Source: Pleurocapsa sp. FMAR1
GTDB lineage: Bacteria; Cyanobacteriota; Cyanobacteriia; Cyanobacteriales; Xenococcaceae
Direction: 5' to 3'
DNA: 64,000 nt
NCBI RefSeq assembly: GCF_963665995.1
Contig: NZ_OY762512.1
Coordinates: 3,410,001 to 3,474,000 of the forward strand
The position numbers and the translations under genes were made by a program. Below the pieces are notes generated by a model. That model saw only the letters and a list, made by a program, of their open reading frames with translations, had not been told where the DNA came from and searched no databases. Shown here piece by piece: positions 35,916 to 45,657 of the stretch. Within the stretch, counting starts at the first letter, position 1. Each line of letters begins with the position of its first letter.

Positions 35916-37070
35916 TTAAATGTTTTCTAAGAAATTTTTGACCATTTTGCCAGCTACTTTCCAATTAAGTCGCGATTGATATTCGTTGAAAGAAGATAAT
36001 GCTAACCTCTGATAATCTGAATAATTATCAAACAAGTGAGTAATATAATCACAATATTCGGTAATCTTGGTATTTTCATCGAATAACTGACCGTTAAGTC
36101 CGTTACGGACTATTGTTGGTATTCCACCAACGGTAGTGGATAAACAAGGAACTCCCAAAGCATTAGCTTCGCATAAAACAATTGGACTACAATCTGCTAA
36201 TGTCGGCAGAATTAAAAAATGAGAATCCATAATTAATTCTTGAATTTTTTGTTTTCCCTCCTTAGTAGACTTACTAATAAAGCCCAAAGCTTTTACAAAA
36301 TCTGGTAAAGGTTCTTTGATTGATGGTTGACAACCAACAACAGTCAGCTCTGTTTGTAATCCAGATTGGTTTAATTTTTTTGCTACCTGAAAAGCAACAT
36401 CTCCGCCTTTTCTCTCCCAATCAATTGTTAAAAATAACAGTTTACAGCGATCGCTAGTTCGGGATGCAATTACGTCCTTAATTGTTTCAGAAGAAAATGG
36501 ACTGTCTGTATTAGAACCAAAGGGAACAACTTTAACTCGCTCAGGATCTGCTCCATAATCATTGACAGCCGAGCGCGCAGCCCAATCAGACGAATAGATT
36601 GCCAGCTTACTTTTTTGTAAAGCCAGTCTTTCCATTTGATGCCAATCCCGAATTACTTCTTCGGGTAAATTACTATACTGGGGATAAAAATTTTGAATAT
36701 TTGCAAAAGTTCCATCTGCCCAAAAGGCGATTGGGCAATCGCATTCTAAATAGGCAATGGGATTTACCGTGGCACTAAAAACGAGATCGGCTTGAGTGCT
36801 GTTTAGTTTTTGAGCGACCTGACTGGCATAATGTTTTAAAGTCAAAGGATCGGCATTTTTTTGATAATTCTTGTGTCGAACAAATTCATAGTAATGACGT
36901 TTGAGTTTGCCAATTGCTCTTAAAGTGACAGAATCTTCTAAAGGACCAATATATTCCAAAGAAATTAATTGCTTCTTCAAACATTGGGCAATATGGTAAC
37001 CTGTTCCAGACCATTCGTTTTTACCCTTTAAAGTTCTTGAATCAAAAGTACTTACGTAAGCTAATTTCAT
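35916..37070 (-). CDS. Glycosyltransferase family 4
   Basis: A 384-residue GT-B protein. MKLAYVSTFDSRTLKGKNEW leads; the donor domain shows LLFLTIDWERKGGDVAFQVA and a degenerate E-x7-E region at SPIVLCEANALGVPCLSTTV, followed by GGIPTIVRNGLNG. Its ATG overlaps the stop of the ABC transporter gene by 4 bp (ATGA), indicating translational coupling with the flippase. Confidence 0.92.
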   Translation of the reverse strand: MKLAYVSTFDSRTLKGKNEWSGTGYHIAQCLKKQLISLEYIGPLEDSVTLRAIGKLKRHYYEFVRHKNYQKNADPLTLKHYASQVAQKLNSTQADLVFSATVNPIAYLECDCPIAFWADGTFANIQNFYPQYSNLPEEVIRDWHQMERLALQKSKLAIYSSDWAARSAVNDYGADPERVKVVPFGSNTDSPFSSETIKDVIASRTSDRCKLLFLTIDWERKGGDVAFQVAKKLNQSGLQTELTVVGCQPSIKEPLPDFVKALGFISKSTKEGKQKIQELIMDSHFLILPTLADCSPIVLCEANALGVPCLSTTVGGIPTIVRNGLNGQLFDENTKITEYCDYITHLFDNYSDYQRLALSSFNEYQSRLNWKVAGKMVKNFLENI

Positions 37071-38866
37071 GTTTGTTTATTTAAAACAACTTCTTGATAA
37101 CTGCCTGATTTAACAATTCGGCCTCGATCGAGTTGATAAATGCGATCGCAATGTTCAATTGTGGAAAGGCGATGAGCAATAATAATAATAGTTTTCTCAC
37201 CACTCAAAGCTTTGGTTGCGTCTGTAACCAGCTTTTCTGTTTCGCTATCTAAAGCAGCAGTAGCTTCATCAAACACTAAAATTTCTCGTTCATGATACAG
37301 TACCCGCGCAATGCCAATTCGTTGTCTTTGTCCTCCAGACAACAGCACTCCGCGTTCGCCAACCATAGTTTTAATACCATTGGGTAATTGTTCGATTACT
37401 TCGGTCAGTTGTGCCATTTCAATCGCTTTTTTTAATCGCTCAAGATCGATTAGGTTATCGGGGACTCCAAAGGCAATATTGCGCTCAACAGTATCGTCAA
37501 TTAAAAAGATTGTTTGAGGAACATATCCCAATTTATCTTGCCAACTACGTAAATTGTTGTATACAGAAATGCCATCAACTTTAATATCCCCAGACTGCGG
37601 GATAAAAAGACCTAGTAGAACATCTACCAAAGTAGTTTTTCCCGAGCCAGATTTACCAATTAAACCAATGGATTGACCTTTATTAATAGTCAAATAAATT
37701 TCTTTTAAGGCTTGGTTATTAGCTTTGGGATATTGATAAATAAGATTATCTAAAGTAATTTGTTGTTCAAAAATTACAGATGGTAAATCTTGACTTGATA
37801 GAATATCCACAGAGCGATGTTGAAGTTTGACATTAGATATAGACTGTTTTTTTTCTAGCTCTTTTAAGTCAAAAAATAGACTGTCGAGAGCATGAGTATT
37901 AGTGCGGATGACGTTAATACCAGAAATTAAATTGCCAGTTGCTGGCAATAAACGAATCGATGCTAAAGCAAAAATACCTAAAACAGCAGTTAGATTTTCT
38001 TCATTGCCACGATTTAAATTGACAAATAACAGCGTAAACCCAATTAAAAAGCTAATCATAAACGCTTCGATAACAAAGCGAGGTAGATTGCCATAACCTG
38101 AAGCCTGGCTTAAATTTCTGGCGTATTTTTGGGTTTGAACTGCCATTTGTTGTTGAAAATATGACTCGCAACCCAGTACGCGAGTTTCTTTAAAACCTCC
38201 CATGCCATGATTCATAATGCGAATCATCTCACCATTCGCTTTCCAACCTTCCCTACCCCAACGAGCTAAGCGATCTTTCATGGGATACAATAATCCCAAG
38301 CTGACTAACATAATTATGGCAATTAGAATTAAAGCCATTGAATTAGTATTTACCAACAGTATTACTAATGCCAGGATGATCACCCCATTAGAAATAGATG
38401 TTAATAGTGACATGACTAAACCGATACAAACCATGTCAGTTGAAGTGACAATGTTTTGAATTAAGGTTGCCGAATTAGTTCTAAGATGAAAGCTATAAGG
38501 TGCTTCTATATATGCCTTCATCAATTTGTAGGCTAGTTTTCCCTTCAAACCATAGCCAAATTCAAATACTGATTTTTGAGCATTGAAACTAAAAAAAGCT
38601 TTGACATAAAAAGCCGCAATTACTAATAAGCCTAATGCAATTAAAAATTGCTGTTGAGAATTAAAATTTAATTGTTGATAAATAGAGTGTAGCCAGTAAT
38701 TACTGGTAATTGTATCTGGATTTGTCGCGATCGCAATAAAAGGTCCAATCGCTCCAGTGCCAAAAACTTCTAAGCTAGAAATAAAAATAAATAATAAAAT
38801 CATCTTTACAATTTGTTTATGATTTCCTTTACTTACATATAGAAGCTTTGATATAAACTGAGTCAT
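37067..38866 (-). CDS. ABC transporter, fused permease-ATPase (PglK/MsbA-like flippase)
   Basis: A 599-residue half-transporter. Six membrane segments lie in residues 20-320 (MILLFIFISSLEVFGTG at the start). The nucleotide-binding domain follows: Walker A IGLIGKSGSGKTTLVDVLLG around residue 400, Q-loop LGYVPQ, signature LLSGGQRQRIGIARVL, Walker B ILVFDEATAALD and the switch His in IIIAHRLSTIE. In polysaccharide loci such proteins flip lipid-linked oligosaccharides, as PglK does. No Wzx flippase is seen in the window, so this is the likely flippase. Confidence 0.9.
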   Translation of the reverse strand: MTQFISKLLYVSKGNHKQIVKMILLFIFISSLEVFGTGAIGPFIAIATNPDTITSNYWLHSIYQQLNFNSQQQFLIALGLLVIAAFYVKAFFSFNAQKSVFEFGYGLKGKLAYKLMKAYIEAPYSFHLRTNSATLIQNIVTSTDMVCIGLVMSLLTSISNGVIILALVILLVNTNSMALILIAIIMLVSLGLLYPMKDRLARWGREGWKANGEMIRIMNHGMGGFKETRVLGCESYFQQQMAVQTQKYARNLSQASGYGNLPRFVIEAFMISFLIGFTLLFVNLNRGNEENLTAVLGIFALASIRLLPATGNLISGINVIRTNTHALDSLFFDLKELEKKQSISNVKLQHRSVDILSSQDLPSVIFEQQITLDNLIYQYPKANNQALKEIYLTINKGQSIGLIGKSGSGKTTLVDVLLGLFIPQSGDIKVDGISVYNNLRSWQDKLGYVPQTIFLIDDTVERNIAFGVPDNLIDLERLKKAIEMAQLTEVIEQLPNGIKTMVGERGVLLSGGQRQRIGIARVLYHEREILVFDEATAALDSETEKLVTDATKALSGEKTIIIIAHRLSTIEHCDRIYQLDRGRIVKSGSYQEVVLNKQT

Positions 38867-38942
38867 AAAATAGTATTGCTGATTAGTAACGATCTAAAGG
38901 AACGCACGAAGAGTTTTAAATTTGAGATATGGATATGGCTTC

Positions 38943-39932
38943 TCACAATTTAGCAATTAACCAGAACCAGAATCGCCTTCTGAAAGTAAATCTCCAACCT
39001 GACCAGGCTGTCATATCTACATATTCAAAGAAGTACTGTTTGAGTAGAGTATGACGAGATGTCCAGGGTTTTGCAGCTGATACGTAGTGGATAATATAAG
39101 GATCGCGAATTAAACTGTTGTAGATTTCTTCTGAGAAAGGGCTTTCTTGCCAAGATAAATAGCCATAAACGCTAATAGGTGACATATTCCATCTGGGATC
39201 TAGTTCCTGCCATTTACCTATAAAGAGTGCATTTAAAACATCTTGGTCATACCAACCAAGATGTTTTATATTTTGAGCGAAGTACTTTATAGCTTTATCG
39301 CTAAGTCTATCTTCTCGCCACTTTTTGAGATTGATAACGAGTACTCCTGCATTGAAATATTTAGCATTTGACTCAATTCCAAGCTCCTGATAGTTTAACT
39401 TTCCAGTAGAACTTGATACATAAGGTATCCATGTATCCTGCGCTGCTAATAAATAATTATTGCCTATGTTAGTTTGCCATAGCTCTCCTAAGTTCCCTTT
39501 TACAACTAAATCACAATCTAGATAGATAGCTTTTTCAAATTTACTAGACAAGAGTTCGGGAATGATTAACCTATAAAATGAAGCAATTGAAACATAACTA
39601 GCTTTTATTTTTTTTTCGTCTAATTGTGTCGATTTGTGTGCTTCTTCAATATCTCTCAGCAAAGAATTAGATATCGATACAAACTCAACTTCACACTTTT
39701 CTAAATTCAAAGATTTAAGCAGCTTCTGTTTGTTGGGGTTTGTAATGCCTCCATCAATAACAAAGAAGCTTATTTTGAAGTTACCTTTAAGGTTTTCAGT
39801 TGCAGAACGCATCGTTACGGCTAGGGGCATAGCATAATTGTTATCGGCAGCACAAACAACGATAATAGGATCGTTTTCGCTTTTTATAAAGGGTTCTAGT
39901 TTTTTTCCAGAGCTTAAATTTCTAATATGCAT
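38943..39932 (-). CDS. Glycosyltransferase family 8
   Basis: A 329-residue retaining GT-A enzyme. PIIVVCAADNNYAMPLAVTM near the start, the metal-binding AIYLDCDLVV (DxD), YFNAGVLVINLKKW, and HYVSAAKPW at the C-terminus are GT8 signatures typical of galactosyl/glucosyltransferases in LPS and capsule loci. A close paralogue (40128-41186) sits immediately upstream in the same orientation, indicating tandem duplication. Confidence 0.93.
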   Translation of the reverse strand: MHIRNLSSGKKLEPFIKSENDPIIVVCAADNNYAMPLAVTMRSATENLKGNFKISFFVIDGGITNPNKQKLLKSLNLEKCEVEFVSISNSLLRDIEEAHKSTQLDEKKIKASYVSIASFYRLIIPELLSSKFEKAIYLDCDLVVKGNLGELWQTNIGNNYLLAAQDTWIPYVSSSTGKLNYQELGIESNAKYFNAGVLVINLKKWREDRLSDKAIKYFAQNIKHLGWYDQDVLNALFIGKWQELDPRWNMSPISVYGYLSWQESPFSEEIYNSLIRDPYIIHYVSAAKPWTSRHTLLKQYFFEYVDMTAWSGWRFTFRRRFWFWLIAKL

Positions 39933-40025
39933 AACATTTTGTATATTGCAGTAATTTATAAGTGTTCAAAACTTTAATTGCTTTCCAGTAATAATTAAAG
40001 ATTTGCTCAAGTTAATTATTCATAC

Positions 40026-40167
40026 CAGGGTAAGCGCAAGAAAAAAATGGTCAAAATATGCTGGTAGAGAAAAACTACAATTCACAAAGCACAATTGTCG
40101 TCAGTGCAAGGTAATTCTCAATATTATTTAAAGTAATATGGTCTTGTTGATTCTTGCGCTTACCCTG
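40026..40167. repeat. 16-bp perfect inverted repeat around a GT8 3' end
   Basis: CAGGGTAAGCGCAAGA (40026-40041) and TCTTGCGCTTACCCTG (40152-40167) are perfect inverted copies. The second lies in the last codons of the gene that ends at 40128. Both are adjacent to the same word, TTATTCATAC, in direct orientation. The loop is about 110 bases, so it looks more like a rearrangement footprint than a terminator. Confidence 0.7.
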
Positions 40168-41186
40168 TTATTCATACGAGCTTTAATTATAGATACAGCC
40201 TTTCGGAATTTATAAACCAATTTCTGCCAAAGTTCCTGCCAAAAGGTAAATCGCCAGCCTGACCATGAAGTCATATCTACATAGTGAAAGAAATGTTCTT
40301 TTAATGGAACATCGCGAGAATTCCAAGGCTTTTCACCTGAAATGAAATGAATGATATAAAAATCGTTGTGAATGAGATTGTTGTAGACATGCTCTTGATA
40401 TGGACTCTCTTTCCAAGAAGAGTATTCATAAATCCGAGAAGTAGCATTCCAGCGAGGATCAAGCTCGCCCCATTGACCCGTAAATAATGCATTCAAAATA
40501 TCCTGATCGCCATAAATCATATGTTCTTTATTATGGTTAAGATAATCAATAGCCCTAGCAGAAACTTTTTCAGCTCGCCATTTTTCAACATTGATTACAA
40601 GAACACCCGAATTAAAGTATTTAGCATCAGAAGCAATGCCTAGCTCTTGATAGTTTAAAAGCCCATTATGAGCAGATACAGAGTGTACCCATGTATCTTG
40701 TGCTGCAAATACGTAATTTTCCCCTAAATCGATTTGCCAAAGCTGACTTAAATCTTCTTTCACTATTAAATCGCAATCCAGGTAAATTGCCTTTTTAGCC
40801 TGGTCAGGCAAGAGTTCGGCAATAAACAGTCTATAATACTGTGCAATAGAAATATAATTTTTGGCTTGACCTTCTGTTACAGTGTATCTGTATGCTTCCT
40901 CAAGACTTTTGGCAAAATTATCAGGTTTAGGGATAAATTGGACTTCACAGTTGTCTATACTCAGCGTTTTTAATATCCTCCGCTTATTTCTCTTCTTAAT
41001 TCCTCCATCAATAATAAATAGAAGAATTTTCCAATTTTTTTTAAGATTTGCAAGTGCAGAACGAACTGTTACTGCTAATGGCATAGCATATTTGTCATCA
41101 GCCGCACAAACTACGACTATGGGTTCACTCTCAATTTTTAGAAAAGGTTCTTCTTTTCCTTTGTAGCTCAAATTTTCAATGTGCAT
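40128..41186 (-). CDS. Glycosyltransferase family 8 (tandem paralogue)
   Basis: A 352-residue GT8 with the same blocks as its neighbour: PIVVVCAADDKYAMPLAVTV, AIYLDCDLIV, YFNSGVLVINVEKW and HFISGEKPW. It carries a longer, basic C-terminal tail (KFRKAVSIIKARMNNRVSAR) that may bind the membrane; its last codons overlap a 16-bp inverted repeat. The two paralogues probably add similar sugars to different acceptors. Confidence 0.93.
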   Translation of the reverse strand: MHIENLSYKGKEEPFLKIESEPIVVVCAADDKYAMPLAVTVRSALANLKKNWKILLFIIDGGIKKRNKRRILKTLSIDNCEVQFIPKPDNFAKSLEEAYRYTVTEGQAKNYISIAQYYRLFIAELLPDQAKKAIYLDCDLIVKEDLSQLWQIDLGENYVFAAQDTWVHSVSAHNGLLNYQELGIASDAKYFNSGVLVINVEKWRAEKVSARAIDYLNHNKEHMIYGDQDILNALFTGQWGELDPRWNATSRIYEYSSWKESPYQEHVYNNLIHNDFYIIHFISGEKPWNSRDVPLKEHFFHYVDMTSWSGWRFTFWQELWQKLVYKFRKAVSIIKARMNNRVSARINKTILL

Positions 41187-41269
41187 ATTTTTTATATTCT
41201 AGTGATTTATAGATTTTTACAACCTTTATTGCTTTTTAACGTATTAAGGTTAATCTTGGCGATAAATTT

Positions 41270-42307
41270 TTAATTGTTAATAGTTTTTCTTGAAAACAAA
41301 TCTTTAGGAGAAAACTCTTTAAATGTTTGCAGATAGTAGTTTAATAGTGCAATTAAATAAAATTTGATATTTCCCAGTTTGGGATTTAACTTTAAAGCCC
41401 AGACAGCATGAACCAAACTACCATAGGGATATTTATTACGCAATTTTTCTGAGTAAAGTCTTGCTAAGTCTGAAAGGTCAAAGTATTTACCATAGTTTAA
41501 TTCACGCTGTACTTCAACTGGTAGGCGATCAAAGCAAAAGTTTAGAGTCAGCAATGCTTGTTTTATAGCATTTCCAGTGATTATAGACGTATTCATATCG
41601 CTATCTTCATGAATCCGATAGTAACTGTATGGTGTAATTGTCGATACGGCTTGACCATAAGCAGTAGCACGAAAATACATTTCCCAATCGTCGCAAGGAT
41701 AATACTTTTCACTGTAACCACCAATATTCTCGTAAACAGTTCTGGGAATGACAACGGAAGGGGCTTGAATTAGGCATTTTGAAGCCATTTTCTTCAGAAA
41801 ATCCCGAACGACACCTTCTTCGGTGGTTATTGGATCGCTCCATCCAAACTTACAACCGTTCTCATCAATATAATCAACTGGACCAGTCAGTAAGGTAGAG
41901 TCGGGGAAACGCTCGATCAAATCCTCATATTTTGAGTAAAAACCAGGCAAAACAAGATCGTCGTCATGCAAGATGTGTATCCACCTCCCGACTGAACGAG
42001 CAATACAAGTATTTGAGTTTTTAACAGGACCAACGTTCTTATCTTGTCGATAGAAGGCTACTCGTCCTTTTCCGATTGCTGCAACCAAAGATTCTAGATC
42101 GCTTTGAGTGGAGCAATTATCAATAACTTCAATCTGCATATGTTCCAACCCAGGATCTTGAGCCAAAACACTTTCGAGAGTTTGAGTAAGACAATCTTGC
42201 TTAGAATTGTATGTGGGAATCATTACTGACCAAAAAGGTCGAGCTACGCCTTCTGGAATAGGAGAAAACTGGGGATAGTCATTTTGTTTGTAGTTTGCTG
42301 TTTTCAT
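41270..42307 (-). CDS. Glycosyltransferase family 2
   Basis: A 345-residue GT-A protein. FWSVMIPTYNSKQDCLTQTL and IEVIDNCSTQSD form the nucleotide-binding part; WIHILHDDDLVLPGFY carries the metal-binding acidic cluster; PCDDWEMYFRATAYG follows on the acceptor side. This layout resembles GT2 enzymes that add rhamnose or glucose in capsule loci, but the donor is unknown. Intact and co-oriented with its neighbours. Confidence 0.92.
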   Translation of the reverse strand: MKTANYKQNDYPQFSPIPEGVARPFWSVMIPTYNSKQDCLTQTLESVLAQDPGLEHMQIEVIDNCSTQSDLESLVAAIGKGRVAFYRQDKNVGPVKNSNTCIARSVGRWIHILHDDDLVLPGFYSKYEDLIERFPDSTLLTGPVDYIDENGCKFGWSDPITTEEGVVRDFLKKMASKCLIQAPSVVIPRTVYENIGGYSEKYYPCDDWEMYFRATAYGQAVSTITPYSYYRIHEDSDMNTSIITGNAIKQALLTLNFCFDRLPVEVQRELNYGKYFDLSDLARLYSEKLRNKYPYGSLVHAVWALKLNPKLGNIKFYLIALLNYYLQTFKEFSPKDLFSRKTINN

Positions 42308-42431
42308 GACGCATATGAATGTTTGACTTGTTTAAAACAATTATTTATTTTTTAAGATTTGGAGTTAGTATATAATCAAAAATTTTCTTCGACTATATAA
42401 AATAAATTGCGTTATTTCTCGATTGATGTTT

Positions 42432-43766
42432 TCAAGTTATGACATTTTTAAATAGATATTCATATTGCTGATTTAGGTCGATTTTGTATTCCTGAGTCCG
42501 TTTGTAAAGCTGTTGTTTGACACTTTCATAATTTGCCTGTAAATCGACAAATTTTCTCTTTAAAACCTCAACTTCAAAGTCATCGATACCAAGACAATAT
42601 TCTGACTGTCCTGTATCTTTCATAAGCATATCTATTTTAGGATGATAAGAAATAGCGATAGTTGGCTTACAACTCAGCAATGGCAATAAAACTCCATGAA
42701 ATCGTGATGCTACTACCATATTTATGGTAGATAGATGTAAGATCAGCTCGTCAACTGAATTGATTGGCTCTTCAATAATTTGCTCTTTAGAATAGGAGAC
42801 ACCATTACTTTCCAGCATATTTTTTAACTGTTTTATTGCTGGGATGTCTTGTCCAATACAACCTGGGTAAAAACTAACTCTATATTTTTTTTCTAAAAGC
42901 CAAGATGTAAAAATAAATAGTTTATTCAAGTAGTTCATATGGGATAGCTCATCATACCCTTTGCTAGGGTCAAAAGGAGGCATAGGATTTATTCCGACTA
43001 TAGGCTGACCGGTGCTTTGGTGGGAGGACTTAAAATATTTTCCAAGCTGAAGACTATGGGCAAGATCGGGATAAACAGGATCGTCTTTCTTAAATCCAAC
43101 TACTCTTTCTATGTACTTTTTTGAATCTTCATCTCTATATGAGCGATAAAATGCTTTTGACAGCGCATTCTTGATAAAGTATTTGCTTAAATTGGATTTA
43201 ATCGGACCTGCTCCTACGCTTACAAATGCAAGCTTTACTCGGCGAAGTCGTGCCAAACTAGCCCAAAGAAACAGTGTGTAAGGATGTGCTCTTGCTCCCC
43301 CCCAATAGTCATCAAGCTGTCCGCCACCTGAAATAATTAAGATGTCTAATAACCCTACATTTTTATAAGCCTTAATAACAGCAAAAAACTCGAATACTAA
43401 TGCCCAAAGAAACAATATAGGGCGCAAGAATACTCTAAGTAGTGGATTATCAACATTCATCAACTTGCAGTAAAACTTGTATAACTTAAGGCTAAGGTAG
43501 TTTGGGTTTCTTCCCAATTTCCACTCGTCAGTTTCAGCAATTCTACTAATTGGAAAACTTGGAATATTAAATCTCTTTTCTGTATCTTCTGGATGGAGTG
43601 AAAATCCGTATATTTTTGCTTCGGGATGAAACTTACGTAAATTTTGAATCATGGCTTGCTGAGTTGCAAGATCTCCCAGGTTGGTAGCACCAAAACTATC
43701 AAATATGCCAATACTTAATGTTTTGCTTAATTTCTCAGACTCTTTCATGTTTTTAAATTCCTTCAT
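42432..43766 (-). CDS. Polysaccharide pyruvyl transferase family protein
   Basis: A 444-residue CsaB/WcaK-type protein. IGIFDSFGATNLGDLATQQA, ILIISGGGQLDDYWGGA, LAFVSVGAGPI, RSYRDEDSKKYI and ASRFHGVLLPLLSCKPTIAI are the family's conserved blocks in order. It would transfer pyruvate from phosphoenolpyruvate to a sugar as a ketal, giving the polymer a negative charge. Two start codons are near: Met1 (43766), overlapping a small upstream ORF by ATGA, and Met7. Confidence 0.9.
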   Translation of the reverse strand: MKEFKNMKESEKLSKTLSIGIFDSFGATNLGDLATQQAMIQNLRKFHPEAKIYGFSLHPEDTEKRFNIPSFPISRIAETDEWKLGRNPNYLSLKLYKFYCKLMNVDNPLLRVFLRPILFLWALVFEFFAVIKAYKNVGLLDILIISGGGQLDDYWGGARAHPYTLFLWASLARLRRVKLAFVSVGAGPIKSNLSKYFIKNALSKAFYRSYRDEDSKKYIERVVGFKKDDPVYPDLAHSLQLGKYFKSSHQSTGQPIVGINPMPPFDPSKGYDELSHMNYLNKLFIFTSWLLEKKYRVSFYPGCIGQDIPAIKQLKNMLESNGVSYSKEQIIEEPINSVDELILHLSTINMVVASRFHGVLLPLLSCKPTIAISYHPKIDMLMKDTGQSEYCLGIDDFEVEVLKRKFVDLQANYESVKQQLYKRTQEYKIDLNQQYEYLFKNVIT

Positions 43767-43912
43767 GTAAAATTTTGAGTTTTGGAAATTTTTTTGGTAA
43801 ACATCATATATTTAGTTTGACCAAGCTTTATTTTCTTTGCAGTTTTGTAGATTTCAAAGTAATAATTATTCCAATTAGTTTGCGTATGATGGTAGAGCGA
43901 TTTAAAACACAT
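43763..43912 (-). CDS. Small hypothetical ORF coupled to the pyruvyltransferase
   Basis: A 49-residue frame (MCFKSLYHHTQTNWNNYYFE, then a lysine-rich tail). Its TGA overlaps the downstream ATG as ATGA, the usual signature of coupled genes. I do not recognise it; it could be the remnant of a larger upstream gene. A strong hairpin precedes it at 43920-43947. Confidence 0.3.
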   Translation of the reverse strand: MCFKSLYHHTQTNWNNYYFEIYKTAKKIKLGQTKYMMFTKKISKTQNFT

Positions 43913-43919
43913 ATTACTC

Positions 43920-43947
43920 GTAAAGGAGATTCGCTAATCTCCTTTAC
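43920..43947. terminator. Strong hairpin after the glycoside hydrolase gene
   Basis: A perfect 12-bp stem, GTAAAGGAGATT/AATCTCCTTTAC, with a 4-base loop lies 82 bp past the hydrolase stop. No U-tract on the minus strand follows, but it could stop or stabilise transcripts at this boundary. Confidence 0.6.
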
Positions 43948-44029
43948 ATAATCGTATATTTTTTACATAACTATATCAGGTTGCGTATTTGAAAACTTCT
44001 TCTCAAACTTCTTCTTATTGTTACTTTAT

Positions 44030-45604
44030 CTAACTACTTTTAAGGTATAGAATTGCATCACCTTCAAAAGGAGCAATAAATGAACGATTATCACCACCCT
44101 TCGTTGTAATTCCTGTTGTTATCAAACCGTTGTCAGGATTTAACCATTCTCCTGTTATCTCTCCTTGAACAGCGGAAAAGTCTACCGTGACTTTTCCGCC
44201 TGATGGTACATATACTAGATATTCTGCATGGCTATTGACTAGGTTTGCCAAACAGTAGCCACTAGAAGCTAAATCAGGATAAGGCTTCATTGCTGATAGA
44301 TTCATTCGATTGGCATAAGTTAAGGTATAACCAAGATTTTTACGAAGGCTAACCCAAGTTGAATCTTTAGGATTAGAATCAACAGCACCTTGACCGTAAG
44401 CAGCCCCATTGTAGACATCCATAAAAATTGGATTTTCTCCTCTGAGAAAACTTTGCCAGACCCAAGAGCGATCGCCACAAATGCCACAGAGATGATCGGT
44501 ATCTGCCAAAATTACTTTACTACCATCGGCTACAGGTCGATTATTAACATCTCCTAATGGAGATATCCAATCTGCCGGACTATCAAATAGCATGGAGTTA
44601 TCCCCACCAGGAAATTCGGCTGTCATTCCCACAGGATGTTGCTTGGGTTTGCTATGCTCATAGTTTTTAATGTAGTCAATCAGGTGATACTGCCAGTCAT
44701 GTGAACCTGCTTGACTTTCATTGCTGATTTCATATAGTACGTTGTCAAAATCGTTAACTGTGTCGATAACCCTGCGAATATAAGCCTCCTGTATAGTTGT
44801 AATTTTTGAAATTGCTAAGGTATGAGTTTCTTCACCGCTGTTATCATGATTTAAATCCCCATTAATTGCGTTGATGTTATTTGCTGCATTGAAAGGGTGA
44901 CTTCTCCAAGGATTATTTTTATTTAAACCGCCTTTTTCTTTACTAACGCTCCACCCATCAAATAACATTACCGAGACATAAAATCCCTGGGATGCTGCTT
45001 CAGCAACTCTATCTCGCAATCGGTCGAAATAGGCTTGGTTATATTTAGTTAAGTCATACTTTGGCTTTCCATCATTAGCGAAACCAAAATCTGTTCGTAG
45101 GTAGGGGGATGGCTCGATCCAGTAATTATTATCAGTAGTTTCTAAAGTCCATCGTGATTGTTCCCACGTCCACAACCGAAAGAAGTTGTGGTTGTTAGCC
45201 TCTAGAAAATTGAGATGGGCTGGGTAATCAAATTTAGGCGGTGGGTCAGAATTTCCTGCATCTTGTAGATTCGTCCAAGTATGAGAACCTGTCAAGTAAA
45301 CTATCTTACCAGTACTACTATCTACAAAGTAACGTGGATTATCAATACTAACTTGTAAAGGTCCTGTAGCTAAATTAGAGCGAAGTTTTGGTAACTGTGA
45401 TGTCTTGGTTTCCCGATCGACGGCAACAGTTTCTCCAGGGTTGAGATCCCATCTAATAAATTTTTCCACTCTTTGTGCGACTTGCGATAATTTATGGGGA
45501 ATGCGAGGGGCTTTTTGGATGAAAATTGGCAGACACACTACCGCGATCGCTAAAATAAAAATAAGAATATATTTTCGATATTTTGTACTGATACTCTCAG
45601 CCAC
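44030..45604 (-). CDS. Membrane-anchored glycoside hydrolase (DUF4038/GH140-like)
   Basis: A 524-residue protein with an uncleaved-looking N-terminal anchor (residues 12-29, ILIFILAIAVVCLPIFI), so it faces the periplasm. The catalytic domain starts GPLQVSIDNPRYFVDSSTGK and LTGSHTWTNLQD, the apiosidase-like (DUF4038) opening; FFRLWTWEQSRW and FYVSVMLFDGW fit a TIM barrel, and YEISNESQ is a plausible acid/base Glu. The C-terminal YLVYVPSGGKVTVDFSAVQG and GEWLNPDNG form the usual collagen-binding-like beta domain. It could trim or release the locus polysaccharide. Confidence 0.85.
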   Translation of the reverse strand: MAESISTKYRKYILIFILAIAVVCLPIFIQKAPRIPHKLSQVAQRVEKFIRWDLNPGETVAVDRETKTSQLPKLRSNLATGPLQVSIDNPRYFVDSSTGKIVYLTGSHTWTNLQDAGNSDPPPKFDYPAHLNFLEANNHNFFRLWTWEQSRWTLETTDNNYWIEPSPYLRTDFGFANDGKPKYDLTKYNQAYFDRLRDRVAEAASQGFYVSVMLFDGWSVSKEKGGLNKNNPWRSHPFNAANNINAINGDLNHDNSGEETHTLAISKITTIQEAYIRRVIDTVNDFDNVLYEISNESQAGSHDWQYHLIDYIKNYEHSKPKQHPVGMTAEFPGGDNSMLFDSPADWISPLGDVNNRPVADGSKVILADTDHLCGICGDRSWVWQSFLRGENPIFMDVYNGAAYGQGAVDSNPKDSTWVSLRKNLGYTLTYANRMNLSAMKPYPDLASSGYCLANLVNSHAEYLVYVPSGGKVTVDFSAVQGEITGEWLNPDNGLITTGITTKGGDNRSFIAPFEGDAILYLKSS

Positions 45605-45657
45605 GATTACCTTCCAATAACATTTAAACGGTCGGTTTTCTTTAAATTCAAATACAT

